Shown piece after piece: positions 1-9,146 of a DNA stretch of 64,000 nt. The translations under genes and the position numbers were made by a program. Origin of the DNA: Bacteroidales bacterium (GTDB lineage: Bacteria; Bacteroidota; Bacteroidia; Bacteroidales; P3); NCBI GenBank assembly GCA_017483575.1, contig JAFUWF010000019.1, forward strand, positions 62,001 through 126,000, read 5' to 3'. Each line of letters begins with the position of its first letter. Position 1 is the stretch's first letter. Below the pieces are notes generated by a model. The model did no database searches and was not told the origin of the DNA. It was given only the letters and a program-made list of their open reading frames with translations.

Positions 1-1
1 C

Positions 2-58
2 TTCGAACTTGAGGTGCGCGCCAACGAATTTATGGACCTCCTTCACGAACCCGCATGA
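2..58 (+). CDS. exbB: ExbB/TolQ/MotA-family proton channel, C-terminal end only
   Basis: An open frame enters from the left edge and stops at a TGA. The 18 visible residues end in EFMDLLHEPA, which resembles the C-terminus of Bacteroidetes MotA/TolQ/ExbB proton-channel proteins. The next two genes are ExbD-like and TonB-like, so this is most likely the ExbB partner of an inner-membrane energy-transduction complex that powers TonB-dependent outer-membrane transport. Only the last few residues are visible, so the call rests mainly on context. Confidence 0.7.
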   Translation, partial: FELEVRANEFMDLLHEPA

Positions 59-111
59 TAATGTTAAGTGTTTAACGGTTATTGGTCATTGACGGCTGAC
101 GCGCCAGTTCT

Positions 112-140
112 CAATAACCAATAACCAATAACCAATAACC
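112..140 (+). repeat. Heptamer array (CAATAAC)x4
   Basis: Four perfect tandem copies of CAATAAC fill the gap between exbB and exbD. A short inverted partner (GGTTATTGG) lies at 77-85. The same heptamer, read on the other strand, recurs at 15262-15296 and 48329-48356. Confidence 0.9.
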
Positions 141-143
141 TTT

Positions 144-557
144 ATGATCAAGACACGCAATCAAATCAAGATAGAGACCTCCTCGTCGTCGATGTCCGAC
201 CTGGTGTTCCTGCTGCTCATCTTCTTCATGATCACCTCGACGCTCATCGCCCCCAACGCCGTGAAGCTCATGCTTCCCGAGAGTTCGAGCCGCACCATGG
301 CCAAGCAGAACGTCACCGTCTACATCGACACCGAGCACAACTTCTACGTCGGCGATGTGGCGGTGCCCGTCAGCGACCTGCAGCAGCACATCGCCGCCGG
401 CATCGAGGGCGGCATCGAGGATGCCTGCGTCGTGCTCCGCGCCGACAAGGAAGTCCCCGTGCAGGATGTCGTCAACGTCATCGACGCCGTCAACAATATC
501 AACAACGCCTCCGGCACTAAGCACAAGGTCATCCTGGCCACATCACCCAAACAGTAA
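144..557 (+). CDS. exbD: ExbD/TolR-family biopolymer transport protein
   Basis: 137 aa, the usual ExbD length. A short cytoplasmic N-terminus (KTRNQIKIETSSSSMSD) leads into one transmembrane helix at about residues 18-37 (LVFLLLIFFMITSTLI). The aspartate just before the helix is the conserved proton-relay residue of the family. The rest is a periplasmic domain. It sits between exbB and a TonB-like gene with a 6-nt gap to the latter, so the three probably form one operon for TonB energisation. The start is the first ATG after the heptamer array. Confidence 0.93.
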   Translation: MIKTRNQIKIETSSSSMSDLVFLLLIFFMITSTLIAPNAVKLMLPESSSRTMAKQNVTVYIDTEHNFYVGDVAVPVSDLQQHIAAGIEGGIEDACVVLRADKEVPVQDVVNVIDAVNNINNASGTKHKVILATSPKQ

Positions 558-563
558 AGCACC

Positions 564-1307
564 ATGAATGCAAAGGTCAAATCCGGAATAGCCACCGCGG
601 TCATCGTCCTGCTGTCCATGCTGTTGATGAGCCTCAACATTTTCGCCTACACGCCGCCCGACCCACCCATTCCCGAGGAGGGCGTGGAGGTGAACCTCGG
701 CGACTCCGACTTCGGCCAGGGCGACAGCCCCGAGCCCGCCAGCGAGGCCGCCAACTACGCCCCTCCGGCATCGCAGCAGCAGGTGGTGACGCAGCGCACC
801 GAACCCACGGTCCCCGTGCCCTCCAGCCCCAACCCCGGCAACATCACCAACCCCGCCGCCCAGGAGCAGCCTGTGGTGGAGAACAAAGAGCCTGAAATCA
901 ACAAGAACGCCCTCTTCCCCGGCAAACGCAACCAGACCTCCGGTAGCGGCAGTCAGGGCATCAGCACCGGCCAGGGCAACCAGGGCAACCCCAACGGCAC
1001 CCCCACCAGCAACAACTACACCGGCAAAGGTGGCGGCAACGGCAACTACAACCTCACCGGCCGCGAGGCCGTGTCGCTCCCCAAGCCCGAGTACAACTCC
1101 AACCAGCAGGGCAAGATAGTGGTCCGCATCTGGGTGGACCAGCAAGGCAAGGTGGTGCGTACCGAAGCCCCCTACCAGGGCTCCACCATCACCACCGGAC
1201 GCCTCGTGGACCAGGCCAAGGCCGCCGCCAAGCGCGCCCGCTTCAACGCCTCCACCTCCGCACCCGAAGAACAGATCGGCACCATCACCTATATCTTCAA
1301 AATATGA
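564..1307 (+). CDS. tonB: TonB-family energy transducer
   Basis: 247 aa. One N-terminal membrane anchor at about residues 7-28 (GIATAVIVLLSMLLMSLNIF) is followed by a long Pro/Gly/Asn/Gln-rich spacer to about residue 165, suited to spanning the periplasm. A compact C-terminal domain (VRIWVDQQGKVVRTEAPYQG onward) looks like the TonB C-terminal fold that contacts TonB-dependent receptors. Gene order exbB-exbD-tonB supports the role. The stop overlaps the next start (ATGA), suggesting translational coupling. The spacer is low complexity and weakly conserved by nature. Confidence 0.85.
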   Translation: MNAKVKSGIATAVIVLLSMLLMSLNIFAYTPPDPPIPEEGVEVNLGDSDFGQGDSPEPASEAANYAPPASQQQVVTQRTEPTVPVPSSPNPGNITNPAAQEQPVVENKEPEINKNALFPGKRNQTSGSGSQGISTGQGNQGNPNGTPTSNNYTGKGGGNGNYNLTGREAVSLPKPEYNSNQQGKIVVRIWVDQQGKVVRTEAPYQGSTITTGRLVDQAKAAAKRARFNASTSAPEEQIGTITYIFKI

Positions 1308-1675
1308 GACTCGACAAATACCTCTGGGCGGTGCGCCTCTACAAGACACGGTCGCTGGCGGCGGATGCCTGCCAGTGCGGCAAGGTGAGCATGTCCACCG
1401 ACGGACGCACCCTCAAGCCCTCGCACGAAGTCAGGGAGGGCGAACGCTACAGCCTCAACATCGACCAGCTGCACAAGGAGATAGAGGTCCTGGCCATCCC
1501 GCCCAATCGCGTCGGCGCACCCCTGGTGCAGGGCTTCATGATTGACCGCACGCCCCAGGAGGAATACGAGCGCATACAGATGGCTCGCCAGTACGCCTTC
1601 GAGAAGCGCGACCGTGGCGTCGGACGCCCCACCAAACGCGAACGGCGCGACATCGAGCGCTTTAAATATGAATAG
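1304..1675 (+). CDS. S4-domain RNA-binding protein (Hsp15/HslR-like)
   Basis: 123 aa. The N-terminus MRLDKYLWAVRLYKTRSLAA starts a classic S4 RNA-binding motif. The basic C-terminus (VGRPTKRERRDIERFKYE) matches Hsp15-type proteins, which in E. coli bind stalled 50S subunits still carrying nascent chain. The ATG overlaps the tonB stop by 4 nt. Nothing suggests a link to TonB function beyond co-transcription. Confidence 0.85.
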   Translation: MRLDKYLWAVRLYKTRSLAADACQCGKVSMSTDGRTLKPSHEVREGERYSLNIDQLHKEIEVLAIPPNRVGAPLVQGFMIDRTPQEEYERIQMARQYAFEKRDRGVGRPTKRERRDIERFKYE

Positions 1676-1767
1676 TCCCGGAGGGAAAAATCCGAAGAAA
1701 AAAATATTTTTCCGAAAAAAGTTGCAATAAAAACAATTCATCCCGTACCTAATAACGAATCGAGCCT

Positions 1768-2301
1768 GTGGAAGACAAAGAGATAGTCCAGAAGATCCTT
1801 GCCGGAGACACCGAGCAGTACGCCCTCATCGTCAAGCGCTACCAGCAGATTGTAGCCAACCTCACGTACAAGCTCTGCGGCACGCGCCTCGATGTCGAGG
1901 AGGTGACACAGCAAGTCTTCGTCGAGCTCTACACCGCTCTGCCGCGCTTCCGCTTCGATTCGAAGCTGAGTTCTTTCATCTACCGCATCACAGTCAACGT
2001 CGTCTGCAAGATGCTCAACAAAAGCAAACGCTACGTGAGCACCGACGAACTGGAGAACCCGCCCGAGGAAATCTCGTCCGATCGCAACGCCGAACAGGAG
2101 ATTATCCACCGCGAACAGTTGGAACAGCTACGCACAGCCATCGGGCACCTCAAGGACGAACAGCGCACCGCCCTGGTACTCTACACCTTCGAGGACTTCT
2201 CCTACCAGCAGATTGCCGACGTTATGCAGTGCACGCTCGCCAAGGTGGAATCGCTCATCTTCCGCGCCAAAAAGAACCTGGCCAAAGAAGTGAAACAATA
2301 A
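1768..2301 (+). CDS. ECF-type RNA polymerase sigma-70 factor
   Basis: 177 aa, normal for an extracytoplasmic-function sigma factor. Region 2 spans about residues 15-80 (YQQIVANLTYKL through the -10 recognition helix). Region 4 lies at about 115-175 with the helix-turn-helix FSYQQIADVMQCTLAKVESL. The start is a GTG at 1768; no in-frame ATG gives a full region 2. It is followed 10 nt later by a small membrane protein positioned like an anti-sigma factor and then a Spy-like periplasmic protein, so the group looks like an envelope-stress regulon with its sensor. Confidence 0.92.
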   Translation: MEDKEIVQKILAGDTEQYALIVKRYQQIVANLTYKLCGTRLDVEEVTQQVFVELYTALPRFRFDSKLSSFIYRITVNVVCKMLNKSKRYVSTDELENPPEEISSDRNAEQEIIHREQLEQLRTAIGHLKDEQRTALVLYTFEDFSYQQIADVMQCTLAKVESLIFRAKKNLAKEVKQ

Positions 2302-2311
2302 CGAAAACGAG

Positions 2312-2647
2312 ATGAATATAGAAGAACAACTACAAATCCTGTCGCGCCAGACCTACCCCAAGCAGGTCGATGTGGTCGACGCTGTGATGGCTCAGGTGAG
2401 GCAGAAGCCCTACCTGCAGCCCGTGCACCGCACCACCCTCTGGCGCACCGTGGCTCTCACCGCCGTGGCCGCCGTGGCCGCCGTGGTGGTTTTCAACGTC
2501 AACTCCTTCCGCTCCTACGATGAGGAAGGCATCGGCTCCATGATAGCCTCCGTGTCCGACTACGACTACTACTCCACCATCGAGTCCGCAGCACCCAACC
2601 CCATCGAATACCTCTACGACGAGGAAACCATCGAAACCATAGAATAA
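2312..2647 (+). CDS. Small single-pass membrane protein, putative anti-sigma factor
   Basis: 111 aa. About 45 cytosolic residues, one transmembrane helix at about 47-64 (VALTAVAAVAAVVVFNV), then an acidic periplasmic tail ending in DEETIETIE. No zinc-binding HxxxCxxC motif is present. The anti-sigma role is inferred from position (directly downstream of the ECF sigma gene) and topology; the sequence alone does not identify a family. Confidence 0.6.
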   Translation: MNIEEQLQILSRQTYPKQVDVVDAVMAQVRQKPYLQPVHRTTLWRTVALTAVAAVAAVVVFNVNSFRSYDEEGIGSMIASVSDYDYYSTIESAAPNPIEYLYDEETIETIE

Positions 2648-2667
2648 CCATCAAAAAACCGATAATC

Positions 2668-3096
2668 ATGAAACGTATCTTCGTTATAGCCCTGGCTCTA
2701 TTCCTCGGCATGCAATGCTCCGACGTCCTCGCCCAGCGTCCCCACCGCGAAGGTCCGAAGCCCGAACCCCGCCCCGACATCACAGAACTCGTCAGCGACC
2801 TCAGCGCCAACCAGAAACGCAAACTGGAAACCATCACCAACGAATCCAAGGACCGTGTGGAAAAACTGCGCAAGGAACAGAGAACCGTACGCGACAGCAT
2901 CAACCGCTACATGGAGATGGACGGCGACCAGAGCCGCACCCTCTACCCCCTCTTCGACCGCGAAGCCAAGCTCCAGGCCGAAATCTCGCGCGAAATGTAC
3001 GTCACCAAGGTCCGCATCGACGAAATCCTCACCCCCGAACAACGCAAAGAACTCCAGGCTGCCAACAAGCGCCACCACAAGGGAAAGAGGAAATAA
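2668..3096 (+). CDS. Spy/CpxP-like periplasmic protein
   Basis: 142 aa with a signal peptide ending near residue 22 (ALALFLGMQCSDVLAQ). The mature part is highly charged and helical, with an EILTPEQRKELQ segment resembling the LTxxQ repeats of Spy and CpxP chaperones. It is the last gene of the sigma/anti-sigma trio, consistent with an envelope-stress chaperone or a periplasmic sensor component. An AT-rich palindrome follows directly. Confidence 0.7.
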   Translation: MKRIFVIALALFLGMQCSDVLAQRPHREGPKPEPRPDITELVSDLSANQKRKLETITNESKDRVEKLRKEQRTVRDSINRYMEMDGDQSRTLYPLFDREAKLQAEISREMYVTKVRIDEILTPEQRKELQAANKRHHKGKRK

Positions 3097-3098
3097 AC

Positions 3099-3260
3099 CC
3101 CTGTAAAATAGGCCCCAACTTCGACCCAAGTCATATAGTATACATATACTTCTCATATAGTATTCATATACCGTATATAAATACTATATGAGAAGTATAT
3201 GTATACTATATGTATACTATATAAGAACAGTCGAATAAAACACCTGTTTGACCCCTGTTT
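3099..3260. repeat. AT-rich palindromic element, copy 1 of 4
   Basis: The 300-bp gap between the Spy-like gene and leuS holds this element. Its centre is a long inverted repeat of TATAGTATACATA-type sequence (about 3132-3222). A conserved GC-richer flank reads, on the minus strand, ACAGGGGTCAAACAGGTGTT then TTATTCGACTGTTC. Related copies lie near 12.9, 22.8 and 50.5 kb. This copy is inverted relative to the other three. Confidence 0.9.
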
Positions 3261-3318
3261 GTTGCCTGCGGTGGTGGAGGTATTTCCGGTCTCGTTGTTG
3301 CAAAGGGGTGAAGAAAAA

Positions 3319-3351
3319 TTTGGTGGAATGGATGTTTTTTATTATATTTGC
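3319..3351 (+). promoter_or_regulatory. Bacteroidetes-type promoter of leuS
   Basis: TTTG at 3319-3322 and TATATTTGC at 3343-3351, separated by 20 nt. This matches the -33/-7 pattern of primary Bacteroidetes promoters. The leuS ATG is 45 nt downstream. Confidence 0.7.
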
Positions 3352-3396
3352 ATTTTGCGGCCGAGTGAAGGGTCGCGGATAAAAGATTGATATAAA

Positions 3397-6336
3397 ATGG
3401 AGTATAATTTCAGCGAATTGGAGCCACGGTGGCAAAAGTACTGGAAGGAGGAGGGAGTGTACCACGTGGAGAACGGCGGTGAGCCGTCGCGACCGAACGG
3501 AAGCAACGGTTCTGTTAGACCGCATTTTTATGTTTTGGACATGTTTCCTTACCCCTCGGGTGCAGGCCTTCATGTGGGCCACCCTCTGGGATATATTGCG
3601 AGCGATATCTACGCCCGCTACAAGCGTTTGCGCGGATACAACGTGCTGCACCCCATGGGCTACGACGCCTACGGCCTGCCGGCCGAGCAGTACGCCATCC
3701 AGACGGGTCAGCACCCGGCGGTGACTACGGAGAAGAACATTGCGCGCTACCGCGAGCAGCTGGACAAGATTGGCTTCTCGTTCGACTGGGACCGCGAGGT
3801 GCGCACCTGCGACCCGAAGTATTATAAGTGGACGCAGTGGACCTTCATCCAGCTCTTCAACAGCTACTACTGCAACCAGGCCCGTCAGGCGCGCCCCATC
3901 AGCGAGCTGGTGGAGGTGTTTGCCAAGCAGGGCACCGAGGGGCTCGACCTGGCATGTACGGAGGAGATGCATTTCTCGGCCGACGAATGGAACTGCTGGG
4001 ACGAGGCCAAACGCCAGCAGGTGCTGATGAACTATCGCCTGGCCTACCTGGCGGACACCTACGTGAACTGGTGCGCCGAGCTGGGCACCGTGCTGGCAAA
4101 CGACGAGGTGGTGGGCGGACTTAGCGTCCGTGGCGGCTACCCCGTAGAGCGCAAGTTGATGCGTCAATGGAGTCTCCGCATCTCGGCCTACGCCCAGCGT
4201 CTGGTCGATGGGCTGGAGCAGGTGGACTGGACCGACTCGCTGAAGGAGATTCAGCGCAACTGGATCGGCCGCTCGGAAGGCGCCGCGGTGTGGTTCCCGT
4301 TGGCGGGGACACACTCCTCAGTCAGCCCTGAGCGGGCTGACAGCTCCCCTAACATAGGGGAGCATCAAGATGGAACTGCTTTTGAGATTTTCACTACCCG
4401 TCCTGATACCATCTTCGGCGTCACCTTTATGGTGCTTTGTCCTGAGCATGAGCTGATAGGGAGCATCACCACCCCGGAGCAGAAAGCCGAGGTGGAGGCC
4501 TACGTCACCTGGGCCAAGAACCGCTCGGAGCGCGAGCGCCAGGCTGAGGTGAAGAAGGTGAGCGGTGTGTTTACCGGTGCCTTCGCCGTCAACCCCTTGA
4601 CGGAAGAGAAGATACCCATCTACGTGAGCGACTATGTGCTGGCGGGCTATGGCACCGGTGCCATCATGGCCGTGCCGGCGCACGACAGCCGCGACTTCGC
4701 CTTCGCGCGCCATTTCGGCCTGCCGATACGCCAGGTCGTCTCCCTGGAGAAGGACGTCACCAGCGACCCCGCCACCTGGTCGGAGAGCATGGACGCCAAG
4801 ACGGGCTACTCGGTCAACAGCGGCTTCGTCACCGGCATGAAGGTGAAGGAAGCCATGGCCGCCGTGATTGACAAGATTGAGGAGATGGGCATCGGCCACC
4901 GCACGGTGAATTTCCGCTTGCGCGACGCCATCTTCAGCCGCCAGCGCTACTGGGGCGAGCCGTTCCCCATCTACTATAAGAGTTATGAGGTGGGAGGTAA
5001 GAGGTATGAGGTCGCGTGTGCGATTCCGGAGGAGTGCCTGCCGCTGGAGCTGCCGGAGGTGAGCGAGTTCAAGCCCACCGCCACGGGCGAGCCGCCGCTG
5101 GGCCACGCCAAGCGCTGGGCCTGGGACACCAAGACCAATAGTGTAGTCGATGTCTCGGACATCGACAACGAGACGGTCTTCCCCCTGGAACTGAGCACCA
5201 TGCCGGGCTTTGCGGGCAGCAGCGGATACTACCTGCGCTACATGGACCCGACGAACGACAAGGAGTACTTCTCCGAAAGCGCCGTGGACTACTGGCAGAA
5301 CGTCGACCTCTATGTCGGCGGCGCCGAGCACGGCACGGGTCACCTCATCTATGCGAGGTTCTGGAACAAGTTCCTGTTCGACCTTGGCCTGGCCAAGAAG
5401 GAGGAACCCTTCCAGAAACTGATCAACCAGGGCATGATCCAAGGCCGCTCGAACTTCGTCTACCGCTCGAAGGCCGACAACAACCTCTATATCTCGAAAG
5501 GCCTGATAAAGAGCATGGACGACGTCACGCCCATCCATGTGGACATCAACATCGTGGACAACGATGTGCTGGATGTGGAACGGTTCCGCGAATGGCGGCC
5601 GGAGTTCAAGGAGGCACGCTTCGAGCTCGAGGACGGCAAGTACATTTGCGGTTGGGAAGTGGAGAAGATGAGCAAGAGCATGTTCAACGTGCAGAACCCC
5701 GACGACCTGGTGGCGCGCTATGGCGCCGACACCCTGAGGCTCTACGAGATGTTCCTCGGCCCTGTGGAACAGGCCAAGCCGTGGGACACCAACGGCATCG
5801 AGGGTGTGCACCGCTTCCTGAAGAAGTTCTGGAAGCTGTATGACAACTGCCTGAGCAATCAGAGTAATCAGAATAATCCGAGCTCTCTGAAGACCCTCCA
5901 CCAGACCATCAAGAAGATTACCGACGACATCGAGCGCTTCTCGTTCAACACGGCTGTGTCGACCTTCATGATTTGCGTCAACACGCTGACCGACCAGAAG
6001 TGTGCCAGCGCCGAGGTGCTGAAGCCCTTGGCCGTGCTGCTGGCCCCCTTCGCGCCGCATATCGCCGAAGAGGTGTGGCACGGACTGGGCGGCGAAGGCA
6101 CGGTGTGCGATGCCGAGTGGCCTGTCTACGACGAGAAGATGCTGGTGGAGGACACGGTGAAGTATCCTGTGCAGTTCAACGGCAAGATGCGCTTCATGCT
6201 GGAGCTGCCTGCCGCCGCCACGCAACAGGAGGCCCTGGAGGCCGTGAAGGCCGCCCCGGAGAGCGCCAAATGGATGACCGGCGAACCGAAGAAGGTTATT
6301 TTCGTACCTAAGAAGATTATCAATATAGTATGCTAA
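3397..6336 (+). CDS. leuS: Leucyl-tRNA synthetase
   Basis: 979 aa class Ia synthetase that charges tRNA-Leu. The HIGH motif appears as HVGH at residues 59-62 and KMSKS at 757-761. The editing (CP1) domain lies between them, with a [12 protein letters not shown] stretch typical of that domain. The protein is somewhat longer than usual because three repeat-derived peptides are inserted in frame: about 305-320 (MITE-like element), 529-539 (heptamer array) and 819-830 (nonamer array). The first falls in or next to the editing domain. The 3' end overlaps nusB by 7 nt, so leuS and nusB are probably co-transcribed. Confidence 0.97.
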   Translation: MEYNFSELEPRWQKYWKEEGVYHVENGGEPSRPNGSNGSVRPHFYVLDMFPYPSGAGLHVGHPLGYIASDIYARYKRLRGYNVLHPMGYDAYGLPAEQYAIQTGQHPAVTTEKNIARYREQLDKIGFSFDWDREVRTCDPKYYKWTQWTFIQLFNSYYCNQARQARPISELVEVFAKQGTEGLDLACTEEMHFSADEWNCWDEAKRQQVLMNYRLAYLADTYVNWCAELGTVLANDEVVGGLSVRGGYPVERKLMRQWSLRISAYAQRLVDGLEQVDWTDSLKEIQRNWIGRSEGAAVWFPLAGTHSSVSPERADSSPNIGEHQDGTAFEIFTTRPDTIFGVTFMVLCPEHELIGSITTPEQKAEVEAYVTWAKNRSERERQAEVKKVSGVFTGAFAVNPLTEEKIPIYVSDYVLAGYGTGAIMAVPAHDSRDFAFARHFGLPIRQVVSLEKDVTSDPATWSESMDAKTGYSVNSGFVTGMKVKEAMAAVIDKIEEMGIGHRTVNFRLRDAIFSRQRYWGEPFPIYYKSYEVGGKRYEVACAIPEECLPLELPEVSEFKPTATGEPPLGHAKRWAWDTKTNSVVDVSDIDNETVFPLELSTMPGFAGSSGYYLRYMDPTNDKEYFSESAVDYWQNVDLYVGGAEHGTGHLIYARFWNKFLFDLGLAKKEEPFQKLINQGMIQGRSNFVYRSKADNNLYISKGLIKSMDDVTPIHVDINIVDNDVLDVERFREWRPEFKEARFELEDGKYICGWEVEKMSKSMFNVQNPDDLVARYGADTLRLYEMFLGPVEQAKPWDTNGIEGVHRFLKKFWKLYDNCLSNQSNQNNPSSLKTLHQTIKKITDDIERFSFNTAVSTFMICVNTLTDQKCASAEVLKPLAVLLAPFAPHIAEEVWHGLGGEGTVCDAEWPVYDEKMLVEDTVKYPVQFNGKMRFMLELPAAATQQEALEAVKAAPESAKWMTGEPKKVIFVPKKIINIVC
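4308..4354 (+). repeat. MITE-like element A, left half, inside leuS
   Basis: Begins with the CACACTCCTC end (4310-4319) and contains the AGCTCCCCTAACATAGGGGAGC hairpin. It is read in frame as part of LeuRS, with SSPNIGE encoded by the hairpin. Confidence 0.85.
4984..5011 (+). repeat. Heptamer array, 4 units, inside leuS
   Basis: Units TATGAGG, TGGGAGG, TAAGAGG, TATGAGG. This is the reverse complement of the family found at 20263-20290 in the alpha-2-macroglobulin gene. Confidence 0.85.
5851..5886 (+). repeat. Nonamer array, 4 units, inside leuS
   Basis: Units CTGAGCAAT, CAGAGTAAT, CAGAATAAT, CCGAGCTCT. The 36 nt add 12 codons without disturbing the frame. The same family recurs in the A2M gene and twice in pheT. 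Confidence 0.85.
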
Positions 6337-7301
6337 GCAGACATTTTTTGAGAAGCAAAGTGTTGCAGACGGTGTATGCCGGTCGCTGCGACGAGATGGA
6401 CGCCATCACGGTGTCGAAGAGCTTCGAATACAACATTGGGAAACTGAACGAACTGGGAGTGCTACAGGTGGCGTTGCTGCCGAGGTTTGTGGAAGAGGGC
6501 ATGCAGATGCTCGAAGAAGGCAAGAAGAAATTCCGCCCGACGGAGGAGGACCGCAACCCAAGCCTGAGGCTGGGGGAGAACGAGTTCATCCGCCGGATGG
6601 AGGACAACTTCGAGCTGAAGAAGCACCGCGAGGCGTGGTGCGGATGCTGGGACACGCACAGCGACCTGGTGAGAGAGGCTTTCTCGGACTTCCGCAAGCT
6701 GCCCGAATACATCAAATACGCCCATGCCGAAGAGCGCAGTTTCGACAAGGACAAGGAGTTTGCCATTCTGTTGTTCCGCTACCTGATGAACCGCGAGGCG
6801 CTGACGGCCGTGGTGGGCGAGAGAAGCCTGCTGTGGGAGGACGACTACGAGCAGATAGCACAGTACAACTTCATGATGCTGAAGACGCTGACCGAGGAGA
6901 ACTTCGACGAGGCCATGATGTGGCCCGTGATGTACGACAAGCGCGTGGAGAAGGACGAGGCCGACATGGACTTCGCCCGCCAGCTGCTGAGAGACACCAT
7001 GGCCTGCCGCGAGGAGGCGGAGGAACTGACCAAGAGTCACCTGCAGGGCTGGGAATTCGACCGTGTGTCGAAGATGGACATCCTGCTGATCAACATGGCG
7101 GTGGCCGAGTTCACCGGTTGCCCGTCGATTCCGGAGAAGGTGACTGTGGACGAGTACATCGAGCTTTCGAAAGAATTCAGTTCGGAACGCAGCAAGCTTT
7201 TCATCAATGGAATACTGGACAAACTGGTGATAGAGCTCCGCTCGAAAGGCCGTATCAAGAAGGCCGGGCGCGGACTGGTGGAAAACTATGACATGAAATA
7301 A
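6330..7301 (+). CDS. nusB: Transcription antitermination factor NusB
   Basis: 323 aa: a Bacteroidetes-type NusB with a long N-terminal extension (about residues 1-190) and the NusB fold in the C-terminal third ([19 protein letters not shown] ... [18 protein letters not shown] ... FINGILDKL). NusB binds boxA RNA with S10 and supports rRNA antitermination. It overlaps leuS and is followed by DUF1573, yajC, ybbR and coaE, an order conserved in the phylum. Confidence 0.95.
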   Translation: MLSRHFLRSKVLQTVYAGRCDEMDAITVSKSFEYNIGKLNELGVLQVALLPRFVEEGMQMLEEGKKKFRPTEEDRNPSLRLGENEFIRRMEDNFELKKHREAWCGCWDTHSDLVREAFSDFRKLPEYIKYAHAEERSFDKDKEFAILLFRYLMNREALTAVVGERSLLWEDDYEQIAQYNFMMLKTLTEENFDEAMMWPVMYDKRVEKDEADMDFARQLLRDTMACREEAEELTKSHLQGWEFDRVSKMDILLINMAVAEFTGCPSIPEKVTVDEYIELSKEFSSERSKLFINGILDKLVIELRSKGRIKKAGRGLVENYDMK

Positions 7302-7307
7302 TGGGAA

Positions 7308-7781
7308 ATGAGAAATAAGATGCCTATGAAATCTATTCGTCGTTCGCTTGTGGTTCTGGCCTGCTCGTTCGCGTTGCTGTCCTGTGGCAACAACGGAACG
7401 AATGGCGAGTTGGATGTGGACCTCATCAACAACCCCAAGAGTGCCGAGGGCTACGACAACGAGGCCAAGGTGCCCGTGATGACCTTCGACGAGGACCTGC
7501 ACGACTTCGGCCGCCTGTCGGCCGGCGAGAACATCAGCTACAGCTTCCACTTCCGCAATACGGGTGCCGCCGACCTGGTCATCAGCGGCTGCAGCGCCAC
7601 CTGCGGTTGCACGGTTGCCAGCTACCCCAAGGAGCGCATCGCCCCCGGCGGCGAGGGATACATCACCGTGTCCTTCAACAGCACTGGCAAAAGCGGCCAG
7701 CAGTATCAGGAGGTCACGGTGCTCAGCAACGCACAGCCCGCCCGCAGCAAGCTTAAGATTACGGCGCAGGTAGGGTATTGA
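7308..7781 (+). CDS. DUF1573 lipoprotein
   Basis: 157 aa from the first ATG; internal ATGs at 7320 and 7326 are alternative starts and the latter (MKSIRRSL) gives a cleaner signal peptide. The lipobox is ALLSC. The mature protein is one immunoglobulin-like DUF1573 domain (MTFDEDLHDFGRLSAGENIS ... CTVASYPKERIAPGGEGYI ... GKSGQQYQEVTVLSNAQP). Function unknown; such proteins sit on the periplasmic side. It lies 7 nt after nusB in the conserved cluster. Confidence 0.88.
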   Translation: MRNKMPMKSIRRSLVVLACSFALLSCGNNGTNGELDVDLINNPKSAEGYDNEAKVPVMTFDEDLHDFGRLSAGENISYSFHFRNTGAADLVISGCSATCGCTVASYPKERIAPGGEGYITVSFNSTGKSGQQYQEVTVLSNAQPARSKLKITAQVGY

Positions 7782-7782
7782 C

Positions 7783-7817
7783 AGTGAAGAGTTATGATTT
7801 GAAAAGTTAAGAGTTAA
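7783..7817 (+). repeat. Degenerate heptamer array, 5 units, between DUF1573 and yajC
   Basis: Units AGTGAAG, AGTTATG, ATTTGAA, AAGTTAA, GAGTTAA begin one base after the DUF1573 stop codon. Related to the AGAGTTA array at 30115. Confidence 0.7.
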
Positions 7818-7829
7818 AAAATATACAAT

Positions 7830-8153
7830 ATGAATTTGACACAGTTTATTCTTATGCAGGCCCAGCCTCAGGGAGGCGGAATGGGCGGTTCGATGATTTT
7901 CATCATCCTTATCCTTGTTGTCATGTGGGTGCTGATGCTCCGTCCGCAGCGCAAAAAAGAGAAAGAGGAACGCAAGTTCCGTGAGGGTCTCCAGAAAGGC
8001 GACCGCGTGCTGTTCTCCGGCGGCATCTACGGCAAGGTGCACAATGTCGATGCCACTACGGTGGACGTCGAGGTGTCCAACGGCGTGGTGATGACCGTCG
8101 AGAAGAGCATGGTGCAGCCCGCCCCCGCCGCCAATGGCGAGGAGAAGAAATAG
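7830..8153 (+). CDS. yajC: Preprotein translocase subunit YajC (copy 1)
   Basis: 107 aa. One transmembrane helix at about residues 20-38 (SMIFIILILVVMWVLML), the conserved LRPQRKKEKE sequence directly after it, then a small cytosolic beta domain (GDRVLFSGGIYGKV). YajC associates with SecDF. This copy is in the canonical place before ybbR; a divergent second copy lies at 45170-45466 on the other strand. Confidence 0.95.
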   Translation: MNLTQFILMQAQPQGGGMGGSMIFIILILVVMWVLMLRPQRKKEKEERKFREGLQKGDRVLFSGGIYGKVHNVDATTVDVEVSNGVVMTVEKSMVQPAPAANGEEKK

Positions 8154-8174
8154 AAAGTCTGACCGTTTGATTGT

Positions 8175-9146
8175 ATGAGAGGACGGCAGGTCAGAAGCTT
8201 CCTTGTCGTACTTGGGATTACCGCCCTGGTATGGTTGGCTATGGCCATGTCCGAAAGCCGCGAGTACAATCTGCCGGTGAAGGTGCGCTTCAGCGGCTAC
8301 GACGCCAAGCGCTACGCGGTGGCACGCATCGACACGAGCCTCACCCTCAAGGTGGAGGCTACGGGTTTCAATGCCATGTTCTACAGTCTGCGCCGCGAGC
8401 CGCCTACCGTGCAGCTGGACATGAATAGCGAGTTGGTGTACCGCTATGTGCGCCGCAGGGGCGAGGTGACGGACCTCTACCGCTCTGTGGCGGTGAACGA
8501 CCTCTCGTCCCAGATATCGACACAGTTGGATGCCATTGGTATCCACTACGTTGGCAGCGCAAAGGATTCGCTGCAACTGGTCCTCAACGAACGTGCCAGC
8601 CGTACCTATATCCCCGACCTCGGAGACCTTAGAATCAATTTCTCCGACGGATACGGCCTTTACGGCGAGCCGCAGGTGACCCCCGGCACGGTGACCCTCT
8701 ATGGCCCTCGCGACGTGCTTGATACCATCGAACGCGTCTGCGTGAAGCCCGTGGTGCTCAACAAGGTGCTGCAGAGCGGCACCTTCGTGGTCTCCCTCGA
8801 CGCCTCATGGCGCCAGGTGGGCGATGTATATTCCTCGGTCGACGCCGTATCGGTATATATCCCCGTCAAGCGCTTCATCGAACGCCGTTTCACCGTCCCC
8901 GTAACGGTGGACGATGCCGACTCCACTCATGCCCTGCGGCTCTATCCCGACCATGTGGAAATCGATGTGTGGGTGGCTCAGGACGAACTGGCCTCCGTAT
9001 CGGCCGACCGCTTCACCGTCTCGGCCAGCTATGACGACATCCTGTCCGGTCTCCAGCGTTTGAAGCTCCGTGTGAGCCGTTTCCCCCGCAATGTACGTAT
9101 CCGTAGCGTCAACCCCAAAGAGATCGAATACGTCATCATCAAATGA
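8175..9146 (+). CDS. YbbR/CdaR-like protein
   Basis: 323 aa. N-terminal membrane anchor at about residues 7-27 followed by YbbR-type repeats (KVEATGFNAMFYSLRREPPT, PGTVTLYGPRDVLDTIERV, VPVTVDDADSTHALRLYPDH). In Firmicutes a YbbR protein regulates c-di-AMP cyclase; here no cyclase is next door, so only the family is certain. The stop overlaps the coaE start (ATGA). Confidence 0.85.
   Translation: MRGRQVRSFLVVLGITALVWLAMAMSESREYNLPVKVRFSGYDAKRYAVARIDTSLTLKVEATGFNAMFYSLRREPPTVQLDMNSELVYRYVRRRGEVTDLYRSVAVNDLSSQISTQLDAIGIHYVGSAKDSLQLVLNERASRTYIPDLGDLRINFSDGYGLYGEPQVTPGTVTLYGPRDVLDTIERVCVKPVVLNKVLQSGTFVVSLDASWRQVGDVYSSVDAVSVYIPVKRFIERRFTVPVTVDDADSTHALRLYPDHVEIDVWVAQDELASVSADRFTVSASYDDILSGLQRLKLRVSRFPRNVRIRSVNPKEIEYVIIK

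Noticed and set aside
4318-6225. 635-aa minus-strand frame opposite leuS
   Set aside because: Antisense shadow of LeuRS, low-complexity composition, no start context.
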